DNA of 33,922 nt. It comes from Lachnoclostridium sp. (GTDB lineage: Bacteria > Bacteroidota > Bacteroidia > Bacteroidales > Muribaculaceae). Shown piece by piece: positions 16,367 to 26,743 of the stretch. The DNA lies in contig JAMPAP010000011.1 of NCBI GenBank assembly GCA_023667185.1, forward strand, positions 1 to 33,922, in the 5' to 3' direction. Within the stretch, counting starts at the first letter, position 1. Each line of letters begins with the position of its first letter. Both the position numbers and the translations under genes were made by a program. The notes under the pieces are model-generated. The model did no database searches. It worked only from the letters and a program-made list of their open reading frames with translations, and was not told the origin of the DNA.

Positions 16367-16996
16367 TTAGGTTAGAGAGGCAAAGTTAATCATTTTTTTT
16401 AATATCAAAGGGGATTCAGGCCCCATATTGAAGATGAGGTCCAATACTGAGAGATGGGGGATGAAGCCGAGGTTGCCTGAACGTACCTGGTAATATTCCA
16501 CCACGGGGAGTGTCTCCTCTTGATATTTCACTATATTACTTGATTCATCATGCTCCACAGGCTCAGGGAGACCGAGGATATCCCTTATTACCTTGTCAAG
16601 AGCAGAATTAAGCTCTATAATCTTCTGATTATCAAACTGTATCAGCGGCAGAATACGGTCAGCATAAAATTCAAAAAAGGGTGTGCGACCGTAAGCACTT
16701 TCAAGTGCTACACGATGCACGTCGCTCCACGAGCCGTGAGACGACACGTAAATATCGGTCCATTTGGCGTCAGAAATATGCTCAGGCTTCGCTATAGGCA
16801 CTGTCAGGAGGAGCGGGCCATTGACGTCAGCTATCGTGGTGCGGTGCGCCGCCTTGTCGCGCTTGTTAAACCGCGACTCAGTATCAATACAGCTTGAGCC
16901 GTATGCCGCTACAGCAGCATAGTAGTCGATACTGCCGCAGTAACGTGAGGGCACGAGCAAGGTCTTGGCAGGAAACCTTACAAGAGGTGAATGCAT
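16367..16996 (-). CDS. WbqC-family protein
   Basis: 209 residues from the ATG at 16996; a GTG one codon earlier is possible. The N-terminal pattern (LLVPSRYCGSIDYYAAVAAYGSSCIDTESRF) and the later blocks RTTIADVNGPLLLTVPI, WxxxHRxALESAYGRTPFFEFYxDRILPLI and the C-terminal FNMGPESPLILK are those of the WbqC family. Members lie in lipopolysaccharide O-antigen clusters or, as here, beside the signal peptidase gene in Bacteroidota; their reaction is not established. It begins 10 bases after lepB and is followed after 17 bases by patB, so it belongs to the same transcript. Confidence 0.85.
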   Translation of the reverse strand: MHSPLVRFPAKTLLVPSRYCGSIDYYAAVAAYGSSCIDTESRFNKRDKAAHRTTIADVNGPLLLTVPIAKPEHISDAKWTDIYVSSHGSWSDVHRVALESAYGRTPFFEFYADRILPLIQFDNQKIIELNSALDKVIRDILGLPEPVEHDESSNIVKYQEETLPVVEYYQVRSGNLGFIPHLSVLDLIFNMGPESPLILKKMINFASLT

Positions 16997-17006
16997 CACT
17001 TAAGAA

Positions 17007-18470
17007 TTATTTATCAGGGTTAGCTGAGCGGAAAACTCTGTTCCAGCGTATACCGCCGTCGAGCAGTCCTTTATCCTTATCAAAAGATATCAGCACCACT
17101 TCCGGACGACCTACGATATGATCCTCAGGCACGAAACCCCAGTAACGCGAATCGAGCGAGTTATCGCGGTTGTCGCCCATCATGAAATAGTAGTCCATCT
17201 TGAAGGTATAGGTATCCTGAGGTTTGCCACCGATGTAGACCTTGCCATCTTCACCGAGATAAGCATCATGATTACCCTCGTAGTTGCGGATTATACGGTT
17301 GTAGGCAAGCCAGTTGGTAGGGGTCAGACGAATTGTAGCGCCCTTTTCGGGAATATATATCTCGCCATAATCTGAGCGGGTCCATCGCTCGGCAATACCC
17401 TCGGGGAAGAGTAGATCGCCTTCAGGAGCCGGCATCTGCATTATGGTGCCTATAGCGGGATCCTGCTCCATCTTCTCAAGCATGGCAGCAGTCAGTGGCG
17501 AAACATAGATAGGGGGTACGCTGCCGTCAGGATTCACCTTGAAGCCGAGCGAGAGTATTCCGGGCACATCCGCAGGGGTGACGGTGACCTGGTGACGGTC
17601 GTCGATGCTTATGCCGAGCTGTTCAAACTGCTCGGGGCTCAGGGGATAGGATGATGCCTGATAATAGTAGTTAAACTGCACATTCTCAGGCTGCTCTATA
17701 GCTTCTCCATTTATATAAACTATTCCGTCAGTGATGCGGATACGTTCGCCCGGAAGACCCACAGCGCGCTTTACATAATTCTCCCTTCGGTCAACGGGGC
17801 GATAGATGATCTCACCGAACTGCTGAGGATTGTTTACCACAGCGTCGCGGCCAAACATTCTTACAAGAGTGTAGTAATCAGGATTCTGCATCTTTACGGC
17901 TACAGTATCTCCGGCCGGGACGTTAAACACCACAATGTCACCGCGCTCTATCTTCTTAAGCCCGGGCAGACGATGGTACTCCCATTGAGGATTATCAAGA
18001 TAACTCTTGGTGTTGATGATAGGGAACGTATTCTGCACGAGAGGAAAATGAACCGGCGTGGTAGGGACACGAGGGCCGTAGACCATCTTATTTACCCACA
18101 GGTAGTCACCTACGAGAAGTGATTTTTCGAGCGAGGATGAGGGTATCTGGTAATTTTGGCCTACGAAAGTAAACACGAAATATACGAGTATCAGCGCATA
18201 AACGATAGCATCCACCCACCCCATCACGCCGCGCACCAAGGCGCTTTTGGAGTCCTTCCACCATGTGAAAGGTATATACCCGGTGATATAGATATCAAAG
18301 AGCAGAAACCACCATAAAGCCACCCACCAGTTACCGAGCCAGGCTACCCAGAGGAAGAAAATCAGCGACACTATCCCGAAGCGTATCCAGCGAGTAGGCT
18401 TATTGTCCTTCACACGGCGGATGAAACCATCCTTGAAACTCTCCTTTGAATTAGAGCTTTCCTTTTCCAT
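17007..18470 (-). CDS. lepB: Signal peptidase I
   Basis: Inner-membrane serine protease that cuts signal peptides from exported proteins. I take the start at 18470 (MEKESSNSK), 4 bases after the dapB stop; the frame reaches 18536 but would overlap dapB. That gives 487 residues, long for the family but normal for Bacteroidota, which carry a large insertion between the catalytic residues and the last conserved box. Hydrophobic segments lie near 30-60 and 85-105, followed by the catalytic Ser113 in IPSSSLEKSLL, Lys234 in NYVKRAVGLPGERI, and near the C-terminus GDNRDNSLDSRYWGFVPEDHIVGRP (box E). The Ser box has Leu where most enzymes have Met. Confidence 0.94.
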   Translation of the reverse strand: MEKESSNSKESFKDGFIRRVKDNKPTRWIRFGIVSLIFFLWVAWLGNWWVALWWFLLFDIYITGYIPFTWWKDSKSALVRGVMGWVDAIVYALILVYFVFTFVGQNYQIPSSSLEKSLLVGDYLWVNKMVYGPRVPTTPVHFPLVQNTFPIINTKSYLDNPQWEYHRLPGLKKIERGDIVVFNVPAGDTVAVKMQNPDYYTLVRMFGRDAVVNNPQQFGEIIYRPVDRRENYVKRAVGLPGERIRITDGIVYINGEAIEQPENVQFNYYYQASSYPLSPEQFEQLGISIDDRHQVTVTPADVPGILSLGFKVNPDGSVPPIYVSPLTAAMLEKMEQDPAIGTIMQMPAPEGDLLFPEGIAERWTRSDYGEIYIPEKGATIRLTPTNWLAYNRIIRNYEGNHDAYLGEDGKVYIGGKPQDTYTFKMDYYFMMGDNRDNSLDSRYWGFVPEDHIVGRPEVVLISFDKDKGLLDGGIRWNRVFRSANPDK

Positions 18471-18474
18471 AAAA

Positions 18475-19203
18475 TCATAAAATGTTAAGGTCAGTAAGCA
18501 TCTGACGCATCGTGAAAATACCCTTCTTACCTGCAATCCACTCGGCAGCCATCACTGCTCCGAGAGCAAATCCGTCGCGCGAATGGGCGTCATGGGTTAT
18601 AGTAATGGTATCTACTGCTGAATCCCAGCTTACGGAGTGAATACCGGGTACCTCATCACGGCGGATACAGGTCACCGGAATCATGCCGGTCTCAGCCTTG
18701 TCAGTCTCCTCCCAGCCATGGTAGCGGTCACATTCGGTGGTAATTTCGTTAAGAAGAGTAATAGCCGTGCCTGAGGGGTGATCGAGTTTATGTATATGAT
18801 GAGTCTCACTTAAGGATGCCGAATACTGCGGCAGAGAGTTCATCATGCGGGCAAGGCGGGAATTGATTTCAAACATTACATTGACGCCTATAGAGAAATT
18901 ACTCGTGGCTAAAAGCGCCGAATCATGCGCCGTGACGTAGCTGTCAACCTCTGATTTGGCATCATACCATCCGGTAGAGCCACACACCACAGGGACACCT
19001 TTATCCACACTACGCTTGATATTATCCACTGCTGTGGAGGGAGTGGTAAACTCTATAGCGGCATCAGCCCGGCAGAACGCCTCCGAGTCAAAGTCAGAGA
19101 GATTATCCTTGTCAATGACTGACACAATCTCGTGACCGCGTTCGCGGGCTATACGTTCCACGGCATGTCCCATCTTGCCGTAGCCTATAAGTGCTAATTT
19201 CAT
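18475..19203 (-). CDS. dapB: 4-hydroxy-tetrahydrodipicolinate reductase
   Basis: Reduces the dihydrodipicolinate precursor with NAD(P)H in the diaminopimelate/lysine pathway, feeding cell-wall and lysine synthesis; cytoplasmic. 242 residues: dinucleotide-binding GYGKMG (7-12), GSTGW (75-79), SNFSIGVN (101-108) and the catalytic/substrate loop HHIHKLDHPSGTA (135-147). It is slightly shorter than the E. coli enzyme, as usual in Bacteroidota. It sits 10 bases after the upstream unknown gene and 4 bases before lepB. Confidence 0.95.
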   Translation of the reverse strand: MKLALIGYGKMGHAVERIARERGHEIVSVIDKDNLSDFDSEAFCRADAAIEFTTPSTAVDNIKRSVDKGVPVVCGSTGWYDAKSEVDSYVTAHDSALLATSNFSIGVNVMFEINSRLARMMNSLPQYSASLSETHHIHKLDHPSGTAITLLNEITTECDRYHGWEETDKAETGMIPVTCIRRDEVPGIHSVSWDSAVDTITITHDAHSRDGFALGAVMAAEWIAGKKGIFTMRQMLTDLNIL

Positions 19204-19213
19204 TTGCTTGGAA

Positions 19214-19738
19214 TTATAACATATTCAGTGATTGCAACCTGTCAAGTATTTCCATTCTTGACATCGAGCGACGTGACGATAATACTGACACAAAATCATC
19301 GGCCACAGACCTTACACCATAGTGGGTAAACAAGCGGTTCAGATAACTGAAATCCTTGTCAAACAGCCGCTCGGTCTCATCAGCATCGAGGCCACACACG
19401 CTGTTGCCTTCCTCTTTGGCAAGGTCGAGAATTTCGTCATGCAGCTTGCGGTCCACCACTAATTTCCCATGTATGATATTACGACATAACACATTGGATA
19501 TCAGCATTACGATCGACAGATTGAAATTGTTGACGATACGATTCCATGCGCTTTTAGCCGATATTTCAGGGTTGCCCGAGAAATAGAAGTCAGATGACAT
19601 CTCCATCATGTCGCCCGGATCACGGTCAATCGAAAGCGACACCATAAAATCTTCACCATCAAATGCCACGAGGCCAATAGCCATTCCGGCAGCCCCGTAA
19701 CATCTGTCAGTTTCATCTATGTATTTTAAAGATTTCAT
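19214..19738 (-). CDS. Conserved hypothetical protein, 174 residues
   Basis: I do not recognise the family. The protein is soluble and has no signal peptide. The first half holds beta-like stretches (AIGLVAFDGEDFMVSLSID, DPGDMMEMSSDFYFSGNPEISAKSAW), the second half is helical and acidic and ends SMSRMEILDRLQSLNML. It lies between a porZ-like gene (9 bases) and dapB (10 bases), which argues that it is real and co-transcribed. No catalytic motif can be pointed out. Confidence 0.75.
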   Translation of the reverse strand: MKSLKYIDETDRCYGAAGMAIGLVAFDGEDFMVSLSIDRDPGDMMEMSSDFYFSGNPEISAKSAWNRIVNNFNLSIVMLISNVLCRNIIHGKLVVDRKLHDEILDLAKEEGNSVCGLDADETERLFDKDFSYLNRLFTHYGVRSVADDFVSVLSSRRSMSRMEILDRLQSLNML

Positions 19739-19747
19739 ATCTTTTTA

Positions 19748-22198
19748 TCAATTCACAATCAATATCTTGGCCACTACATCTCCGGCAGCTGTTTGATTTT
19801 CACCGCCGGTAGAAGCCAGCACATAGTAGACGCCGCTCTTGACACGTGCACCGGAGAAGTTGCAAGCATCCCATGTGGCCATACCGCCTTCCGAACGCGT
19901 CTCGTAAATTACCTGCATTGCTGAGTCACATATCTTGATGCGCGAATCGCTCATCAATCCGGTAATAGTGATCCATCCGGTATAGTCAGGGGTGACGGGG
20001 TTAGGATAAGCGTATACTTCAGAGTAATCCTCGCGGGCAGGTGATGAATCAGAACTGTATTCATTTATGCCGTAGGGGGTACCCATAAACACAGAGTTGC
20101 TCGTAGGATCAGCATATATGCAATATACGCTATTTGAAGCGAGAAACGAATTTTCAGCAGTAAAGTGGTTAAGAATCTCATCACCGCTCGGGCTCACGAG
20201 ATATACACCTGAAGCCTGCGTTGCTATCCACTTGCGGTTAGAATTATCCACCGTTATGTCATTGATTTTTTCTGACGACAACAGATAATCAGCAAGGTTA
20301 GTACCATCGTTACGCGGCACCTTTATATGATTGATACGGAAGTCAGCATTCATCATCTGAGCCGGGCGCGTGATTTCATATACACCTTCGCGTGTACCTA
20401 CCCACACCTTGCCATCCTTATCCTCAGTCATGGCATAGATATGCGATATCTTTATTTCCTTACCATCCTGGTCAATATAGCTTTCGTAGAACTTGAATAA
20501 ATCATCGTTGAAGTTATCGTAAGTGCCACGGGTATCGATGGCTACAAGGTAATGTTCACCTAAATTTACAAGCACTATATTGCTCATCTCGCAAGGAAGG
20601 ATAGACAATTCCTTATAGGAGTTCATCTGAAACTTGGTCATATTTATCCAGTCGCTTTCCACTATTTGCGACGGATTTTTACGACGTTTCGCAGCCGGAA
20701 GTACAAACACATAATTGTCAAAGTCTTCTAATCCGGCCCAAAGATTTCCTGCTTTGTCGATTCTTACATCCACACATCTCCATCCGCTACCTACCAAATT
20801 GGGTAAAGGAGAATTATCGCTGTCAAATTTTCCTATTTCTTCTCCATCCTTTATCACATATATACCTTCTGAACCTGATCCCATATATATAATAGAGGGG
20901 TCATCCGGATCCTGGACCACGCGGGTGGGATTGATAAGATACTTTCCTTTCAAAGCATTCTGAGCATTAATTACATGCTGCATCTTGGCCGATACCTCTT
21001 GTGGAGCCATTGACTCAAAGTTGCCGTTAGAGTATAAGTCAAGTTGCTGACGAAGACTTGTACCTTCACCATTACCGCTCGGACGACTATTAGAACGGCC
21101 GAGATTAGTCACGAAGTATTCTCCGGGCACTACGCCGGGTATCATGTAGGCCGGCTTGCTAACTGTGGTAGCATCGCTGATGACAATCTTATCGTTGAGC
21201 ACGGTGATATTTCCACCATCGGCCAGCTTGGAAAAATCATATTGGGCAAGCCCGGTCTCGCCTGCAGCCCATACGTTTTTCAGATCCTTATATAGTGAAA
21301 TAATGTCTGATCCAAGCAATTCAGCAGGCGCAGTGCCATGAAGTTTCCATTTACCCTCTGCCTTGTCAATAGAGTAAATTTTTCCATCTTTGAGGATGAA
21401 GAAGATGGCATCATCCGTAGGGATAAGATTAGAATTTGTGATATTGCTGCCGAAACCCGCATAATTTGAGGCCTCGATAAGACCTGTCGAGGGATTGACA
21501 GCAAATTTTCTTACTGTAGAATAGCGGTTACCTGCATATATGCCGGCTTCAGAGTTCATTACCACATAAGTATTACAGTCAGAGTACTCAAGGTTATTAC
21601 GCTTGAAATTTTCAAACTTGTTAATTTTCTCATCCTTGGGGATAATATAATGGACATTGTCAATCACTATGACTATATAGTCACGCATAGGTATCACATG
21701 AGATACATTCTTGTTATAGATACCTGACTGGCGCACTTCATGACGGCTTCCATCATAAATGACAAGACCGAAGTTAGTGGCAACGTAAATATTGCCCCCT
21801 TCAAATGCTATATTATTAATCGAAGGTGTGGTCAGCAGCGAAGCATCCTTTACCTCGGGGAGGTTAAGGATATTACCATCATCGTAGATAAGGTCAATAT
21901 TGCCGTTTTCGAAAGCCACGGCGAGATATTTGCCATCGCGGTTATAGTAGACATTCTTCACAGCTACATCTGACAGAATATTGCTTCGATCATAGGTTAT
22001 GGTCTCATCATTATTCTTATCGTAACCATATAGAAAATTACTATTGACATAGTAAACCTTTTCAGGCGTATCCACAATTCTTGTCACGGCACTGCCATAG
22101 ACAGGGTAATGCCGCCATGTACCGGTGGCAAGCTGCCCATACATGGCCGATATAGTTATCGTAGCTACTACTAAGGTCAGGAGGAGTCTTTTAATCAT
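19748..22198 (-). CDS. PorZ-like two-propeller secreted protein
   Basis: 816 residues: a signal peptide (about 1-21, before QLATG), an opening GTWRHYPVYG, then many repeated beta-propeller blades (such as YVATNFGLVIYDG, IYMGSGSEGIYVIKDGEE, KVWVGTREGVYEITRP, NSVFMGTPYGINEYSSD) and a C-terminal Ig-like domain starting VYAYPNPVTPDYTGWITITGL and ending AKILIVN. This is the PorZ plan. PorZ in Porphyromonas gingivalis belongs to the type IX secretion attachment complex at the surface and binds A-type LPS. Homologues also occur in gut Bacteroidales without an obvious type IX system, so the role here is uncertain. The start overlaps the end of rdgB by four bases. Confidence 0.85.
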   Translation of the reverse strand: MIKRLLLTLVVATITISAMYGQLATGTWRHYPVYGSAVTRIVDTPEKVYYVNSNFLYGYDKNNDETITYDRSNILSDVAVKNVYYNRDGKYLAVAFENGNIDLIYDDGNILNLPEVKDASLLTTPSINNIAFEGGNIYVATNFGLVIYDGSRHEVRQSGIYNKNVSHVIPMRDYIVIVIDNVHYIIPKDEKINKFENFKRNNLEYSDCNTYVVMNSEAGIYAGNRYSTVRKFAVNPSTGLIEASNYAGFGSNITNSNLIPTDDAIFFILKDGKIYSIDKAEGKWKLHGTAPAELLGSDIISLYKDLKNVWAAGETGLAQYDFSKLADGGNITVLNDKIVISDATTVSKPAYMIPGVVPGEYFVTNLGRSNSRPSGNGEGTSLRQQLDLYSNGNFESMAPQEVSAKMQHVINAQNALKGKYLINPTRVVQDPDDPSIIYMGSGSEGIYVIKDGEEIGKFDSDNSPLPNLVGSGWRCVDVRIDKAGNLWAGLEDFDNYVFVLPAAKRRKNPSQIVESDWINMTKFQMNSYKELSILPCEMSNIVLVNLGEHYLVAIDTRGTYDNFNDDLFKFYESYIDQDGKEIKISHIYAMTEDKDGKVWVGTREGVYEITRPAQMMNADFRINHIKVPRNDGTNLADYLLSSEKINDITVDNSNRKWIATQASGVYLVSPSGDEILNHFTAENSFLASNSVYCIYADPTSNSVFMGTPYGINEYSSDSSPAREDYSEVYAYPNPVTPDYTGWITITGLMSDSRIKICDSAMQVIYETRSEGGMATWDACNFSGARVKSGVYYVLASTGGENQTAAGDVVAKILIVN

Positions 22199-22779
22199 AT
22201 ATTTTTATTGAATAGGTACTTTATTAATTTCTCGGTAGCGCGCCCGCGGTGAGAGATGGAGTTTTTCTCTTCATTACTCATGCAGGCAAAAGTGACATCG
22301 AAACCGTCAGGGCGAAACACCGGATCGTATCCGAAACCTCCGCTACCTTCACAGCTGCGGGTAATAGTTCCTTCCACCACACCTTCGAAGAAATGAGTAT
22401 CCTCACCCTCCACAAGGGCGATGACGGTCATAAACCGCGCGCTACGGTCGTCGACATCTTTTAGATTATCCAACAGCAATGCCACATTATCAGCAGCAAT
22501 ACACTCCGGGCCGGCATAACGGGCTGAATATACTCCGGGCGCACCATCAAGTGCATCCACCATCAGGCCGGTATCGTCAGCAAAACAATCGTAACCATAA
22601 TGCTCCTTTACCCATCGGGCCTTGATGAGAGCATTCTCGCGGAGAGTGTTGCCGGTCTCAGGAATGTCGTCATGGCAGCATATATCGTCAAGGCTCATAA
22701 TCTCCATCCTGTCGCCCACTATGGCACGAAGTTCTGAAAGTTTATGCTTGTTGTTAGTGGCAAATACTATTGAACTCAT
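22195..22779 (-). CDS. rdgB: Non-canonical purine NTP pyrophosphatase (RdgB/HAM1)
   Basis: Hydrolyses dITP, ITP and XTP to monophosphates, keeping deaminated purines out of nucleic acids. 194 residues, full length. Motifs: ATNNKHKL (7-14), DDTGL (68-72), GVYSARYAG (82-90), GFGYDPVF (148-155) and SHRGRA (176-181). It begins 39 bases after leuS and shares four bases with the porZ-like gene. Confidence 0.95.
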   Translation of the reverse strand: MSSIVFATNNKHKLSELRAIVGDRMEIMSLDDICCHDDIPETGNTLRENALIKARWVKEHYGYDCFADDTGLMVDALDGAPGVYSARYAGPECIAADNVALLLDNLKDVDDRSARFMTVIALVEGEDTHFFEGVVEGTITRSCEGSGGFGYDPVFRPDGFDVTFACMSNEEKNSISHRGRATEKLIKYLFNKNI

Positions 22780-22818
22780 TGTAATATAACGAAATCTTAT
22801 ACCTTTTTATTATGCAGT

Positions 22819-25593
22819 CTAAGCCACTACTATATTGACAATTTTGCCGGGGACAACTATAATCTTACGCACAGTCTTACCATCCATCCATTTGGCAGCC
22901 TGCTCATGGGTGGTAGCTAATTTTTCTACCTCCTCGCGTGGCATATCGGCCGGTACCTGAATATTAAATCTTACCTTGCCGTTAAACTGCACGGCATAGT
23001 TGACAGTATCCTCTTTAAGATACTTTTCATCATATTCGGGCCAAGTGGCATCCACTATAGAGGTATCGTTGCCGAGGGCTGAATGCCACAGCTCCTCAGC
23101 CACATGAGGTGCAAACGGAGCAAGAAGTATCAATAGCCGGCTGAGCACCTGACGGTTGTGACACTTGGCTGCCGAGAGGGTGTTGACGCATATCATGAAT
23201 GCCGCAACGGAGGTATTGTAAGAGAAGTTTTCAATATCCTCTGACACCTTCTTTATAAGCTTGTTGATAGCTTTCAGCGCCTCATCTGAGGGTTTCTCAT
23301 CATTTACCAGGCAGGTATCACCCTTATAGAAGAGAGCCCACAGTTTCTTGATGAAACGGTTCACGCCGTCAATGCCATTGGTATCCCAGGGCTTGCTCTG
23401 CTCAAGCGGGCCGAGGAACATTTCGTACAGACGGAGTGTGTCAGCGCCGTAACGCTCTACGATGTCGTCAGGGTTCACCACATTAAACATTGACTTCGAC
23501 ATCTTCTCTACAGCGTATCCACACACGTACTTACCATCTTCGAGTATAAACTCGGCATCCTTATAGTCAGGGCGCCATGCGCGGAATGCCTCGGTGTCAA
23601 GTATATCATTTGACACTATATTTACATCCACATGAATGGGCGTGACATCATAATCCTTCTTCAGTCCGGCACTTACGAAGGTGTTTGTATCCTTGATACG
23701 GTATACGAAGTTACTGCGTCCCTGAATCATACCCTGATTAATGAGCTTCTTGAAGGGCTCGGGCTCGCACACCACGCCAAGGTCATAAAGAAACTTATTC
23801 CAGAAGCGGGAATAGATAAGGTGACCTGTGGCATGCTCCGTACCACCTATATATAAGTCAACATTGCGCCAGTATTCATCAGCCTCCTTGGATACGAGTG
23901 CATCATTGTTGCGGGGATCCATATAGCGGAGATAGTAAGCTGACGATCCTGCAAAGCCGGGCATTGTGCACAGCTCCATGGGATAACCTTCAACTGATAC
24001 CCAGTTTTTAGCACGTCCCAGTGGCGGCTCACCGGTAGATGTGGGCAGATAGGAGTCAATTTCCGGAAGCATCACGGGGAGCTCTTTTTCGTCCACAAGA
24101 TGAGGTATACCATCTTTATAATATACGGGGAAAGGCTCGCCCCAGTAACGCTGACGGCTGAATATAGCATCGCGCAGGCGATAGTTGACCTTAACCTTGC
24201 CTATACCTTTTTCTGCAATAAACTTCTTGGTGGCCGCGATGGCATCCTTCACTTCAAGGCCGTTGAGGTCAAGCAGCTCGCTGCAGCTGTTGATCATCTT
24301 GCCTGACTTAGCATCGAAGCTCTGCTCCGTCACGTCAGCACCCTCGATAAGGGGGATGATCGGGAGGTCAAAGTGGCGGGCGAAAGCATAGTCACGGCTG
24401 TCGTGAGCCGGCACTGCCATGATGGCCCCCGTGCCATATCCTGCCAGCACATAGTCACTTATCCATACGGGAATCTCTTTGCCGGTAAGCGGATTGATGG
24501 CGTAGGCACCTGAGAATACGCCGGTCACCTTCTTGTCGATCATACGCTCGCGCTCAGTCTTGTGGCTTATTGACTCGATGTAAGCCTTCACCTCATCGCG
24601 ATGGTCAGGTGTAGTGATCATGTCCACATATTCGCTCTCAGGCGCAAGCACCATGAAAGTCACACCGAAGATCGTATCGGCGCGCGTGGTGAAGATCTCC
24701 AGCTCCACATCACTATCTTTTACTTTGAAGCGCATCTCGGCACCCTCGCTGCGGCCTATCCAGTTGCGCTGAGTCTCCTTAAGCGAATCGCTCCAGTCAA
24801 TATTCTCCAGGCCACGAAGCAGACGCTCGGCGTAAGCTGACACGCGCAGACACCACTGATACATCAGCTTCTGCACCACGGGATAGCCACCACGGATAGA
24901 TACACCCTCACTCACCTCATCGTTAGCAAGCACGGTGCCGAGTTGCGGGCACCAGTTTACCATCGTATTTCCGAGGTAAGCTATACGGTAGTTCATCAAA
25001 GTGTCGCTTTTCTGCTTCTCATCCATAGCCCTCCACTGATCGGCCGTGAAAGAGAGCTCCTCAGTGCATGCGGCATTTACACCTTCCGAACCATGTTTTT
25101 CAAAGTAAGCCACGAGGTCAGCTATAGGCATAGCCTTGTCAAGGGAGGTATCGTAATAGCTTTCAAACATCTTCATGAAAGCCCACTGTGTCCACTTGTA
25201 AAACTCAGGGTCACATGTGCGTATCTCACGGTTCCAGTCGTAGCAGAAACCTATCTTGTCGAGCTGGCTGCGATAGCGGGCTATATTCACAGAGGTAGTC
25301 TTCTCGGGGTGTTGACCGGTCTGGATAGCATATTGCTCGGCAGGCAGGCCGTAAGCATCATATCCCATAGGATGAAGCACATTGAAGCCCTTCAGGCGCT
25401 TGTAACGCGAATAAATATCCGAAGCTATATATCCGAGCGGATGGCCCACATGCAGTCCTGCTCCCGAGGGATAAGGAAACATGTCAAGCACATAATATTT
25501 GGGACGGCTATTGTCAATTTCGGCACGATATACATTATTGTCGCGCCAATACTGCTGCCATTTTGACTCTATATTTCGATGATTATATTCCAT
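22819..25593 (-). CDS. leuS: Leucyl-tRNA synthetase
   Basis: Charges tRNA-Leu; class I synthetase of the Rossmann type. 924 residues, full length. HIGH-type motif HVGH (48-51) in [21 protein letters not shown] at 697-701, a large editing (CP1) domain between about 220 and 420 with the TxxT-like [12 protein letters not shown] near 305, and the C-terminal anticodon-binding helices ending [10 protein letters not shown]. It starts 23 bases after nadA and leads into rdgB. Confidence 0.98.
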   Translation of the reverse strand: MEYNHRNIESKWQQYWRDNNVYRAEIDNSRPKYYVLDMFPYPSGAGLHVGHPLGYIASDIYSRYKRLKGFNVLHPMGYDAYGLPAEQYAIQTGQHPEKTTSVNIARYRSQLDKIGFCYDWNREIRTCDPEFYKWTQWAFMKMFESYYDTSLDKAMPIADLVAYFEKHGSEGVNAACTEELSFTADQWRAMDEKQKSDTLMNYRIAYLGNTMVNWCPQLGTVLANDEVSEGVSIRGGYPVVQKLMYQWCLRVSAYAERLLRGLENIDWSDSLKETQRNWIGRSEGAEMRFKVKDSDVELEIFTTRADTIFGVTFMVLAPESEYVDMITTPDHRDEVKAYIESISHKTERERMIDKKVTGVFSGAYAINPLTGKEIPVWISDYVLAGYGTGAIMAVPAHDSRDYAFARHFDLPIIPLIEGADVTEQSFDAKSGKMINSCSELLDLNGLEVKDAIAATKKFIAEKGIGKVKVNYRLRDAIFSRQRYWGEPFPVYYKDGIPHLVDEKELPVMLPEIDSYLPTSTGEPPLGRAKNWVSVEGYPMELCTMPGFAGSSAYYLRYMDPRNNDALVSKEADEYWRNVDLYIGGTEHATGHLIYSRFWNKFLYDLGVVCEPEPFKKLINQGMIQGRSNFVYRIKDTNTFVSAGLKKDYDVTPIHVDVNIVSNDILDTEAFRAWRPDYKDAEFILEDGKYVCGYAVEKMSKSMFNVVNPDDIVERYGADTLRLYEMFLGPLEQSKPWDTNGIDGVNRFIKKLWALFYKGDTCLVNDEKPSDEALKAINKLIKKVSEDIENFSYNTSVAAFMICVNTLSAAKCHNRQVLSRLLILLAPFAPHVAEELWHSALGNDTSIVDATWPEYDEKYLKEDTVNYAVQFNGKVRFNIQVPADMPREEVEKLATTHEQAAKWMDGKTVRKIIVVPGKIVNIVVA

Positions 25594-25616
25594 TTCTTAT
25601 AATATTTCATTAGTTA

Positions 25617-26555
25617 TCAACTTAATTCAAGCATACGGGTAATAGGACGCCGCGCACGGTCAATGATAGCGGCGTCAACATGAATCTCTGGCTGCTCATC
25701 GCGCAAGCAGTCGCGCAGCTTCTCCATGGTGTTGAGCTTCATGTAAGAGCACTCGTTGCAAGCACAAGTACTATCGTCGGCCGGAGCCGCTATAAAAGTC
25801 TTCTGAGGGCACTTCTTGCGCATCTCGTGAAGAATACCGCTCTCGGTAGCCACAATAAACTCCTGAGCATCGTCCTCACAGGCATACTTGAGAAGCACTG
25901 CCGTAGATCCAACCTTGTCAGCCAGCATACGCAGCTGCGGGCGACACTCGGGATGCACCAGCAGCCGTGCGCCGGGATGCACCTTCTTAAGCTCAAGAAT
26001 ACGCTCAAGTGAAAACTTCTCATGAACGTGGCATGCACCATTCCACAACACCATCTGCCTTCCCGTCTCGCTATTGATATAATTGCCAAGGTTACGGTCA
26101 GGCCCGAAGATTATCTTTTCATCCTCAGGGAGCGATTTTACAATCTTCATGGCATTGCCTGAAGTGACCACAATATCGGTCAGAGCCTTCACCCGCGCTG
26201 AGGTATTGACGTAAGAAATCACCGTATGCCCGGGATGGCCGGCAATGAAAGCTGCAAATTCATCGGCATCACAGCTATCAGCCAGCGAGCATCCGGCCTC
26301 CATGTCAGGCACCAGCACCTTCTTGTCAGGGCAGAGGATCTTCACAGTCTCGCCCATGAAGTGCACTCCGCACATCACAATGATTTTATTTGGGAGCGTC
26401 GCTGCGATCTGCGCCAGCGCCAGCGAATCGCCTATGAAATCAGCGATGTCCTGAATGTCGCCCGTCTGGTAATAATGAGCCAGGATCACGGCATCCTTCT
26501 CTCGTTTCAGTCTCAGAATCTCATCCCGGAGTTCAGGGGAGTTTTCAACTTTCAT
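25617..26555 (-). CDS. nadA: Quinolinate synthase
   Basis: Iron-sulfur enzyme that condenses iminoaspartate with dihydroxyacetone phosphate to quinolinate in de novo NAD synthesis. 312 residues. AHYYQ (26-30) and GDSLALAQIA (42-51) mark the N-terminal domain; the likely [4Fe-4S] ligands are C62 (MCGVHFMGET), C175 (WNGACHVHE) and C269 (CACNECSYMKLNT). No nadB or nadC is adjacent. It is the first gene of the nine-gene minus-strand run and borders the candidate replication origin. Confidence 0.96.
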   Translation of the reverse strand: MKVENSPELRDEILRLKREKDAVILAHYYQTGDIQDIADFIGDSLALAQIAATLPNKIIVMCGVHFMGETVKILCPDKKVLVPDMEAGCSLADSCDADEFAAFIAGHPGHTVISYVNTSARVKALTDIVVTSGNAMKIVKSLPEDEKIIFGPDRNLGNYINSETGRQMVLWNGACHVHEKFSLERILELKKVHPGARLLVHPECRPQLRMLADKVGSTAVLLKYACEDDAQEFIVATESGILHEMRKKCPQKTFIAAPADDSTCACNECSYMKLNTMEKLRDCLRDEQPEIHVDAAIIDRARRPITRMLELS

Positions 26556-26743
26556 TTTTATGAATTAAAAAATAATTTTAAAAAAAAATATAATTTAATC
26601 AGGAGCAATAATGGATGTCAATTACACCAATAACTTTATGCTGATTTTCTTGCATAAATGGGTTATTGAAGTAAGGTTAACAATAGTCAAAATGTTATCT
26701 ACATAGGTGCTCACTGATTATCAGGTGTTTGAATGGTTTATTT

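Noticed and set aside
18471-18536. Longer N-terminus of LepB
   Set aside because: It would overlap the end of dapB by about 60 bases; the ATG at 18470 directly after the dapB stop is a better fit.
24943-25566. 207-codon open frame on the plus strand
   Set aside because: Antisense to the N-terminal part of leuS, which has clear HIGH-region motifs.
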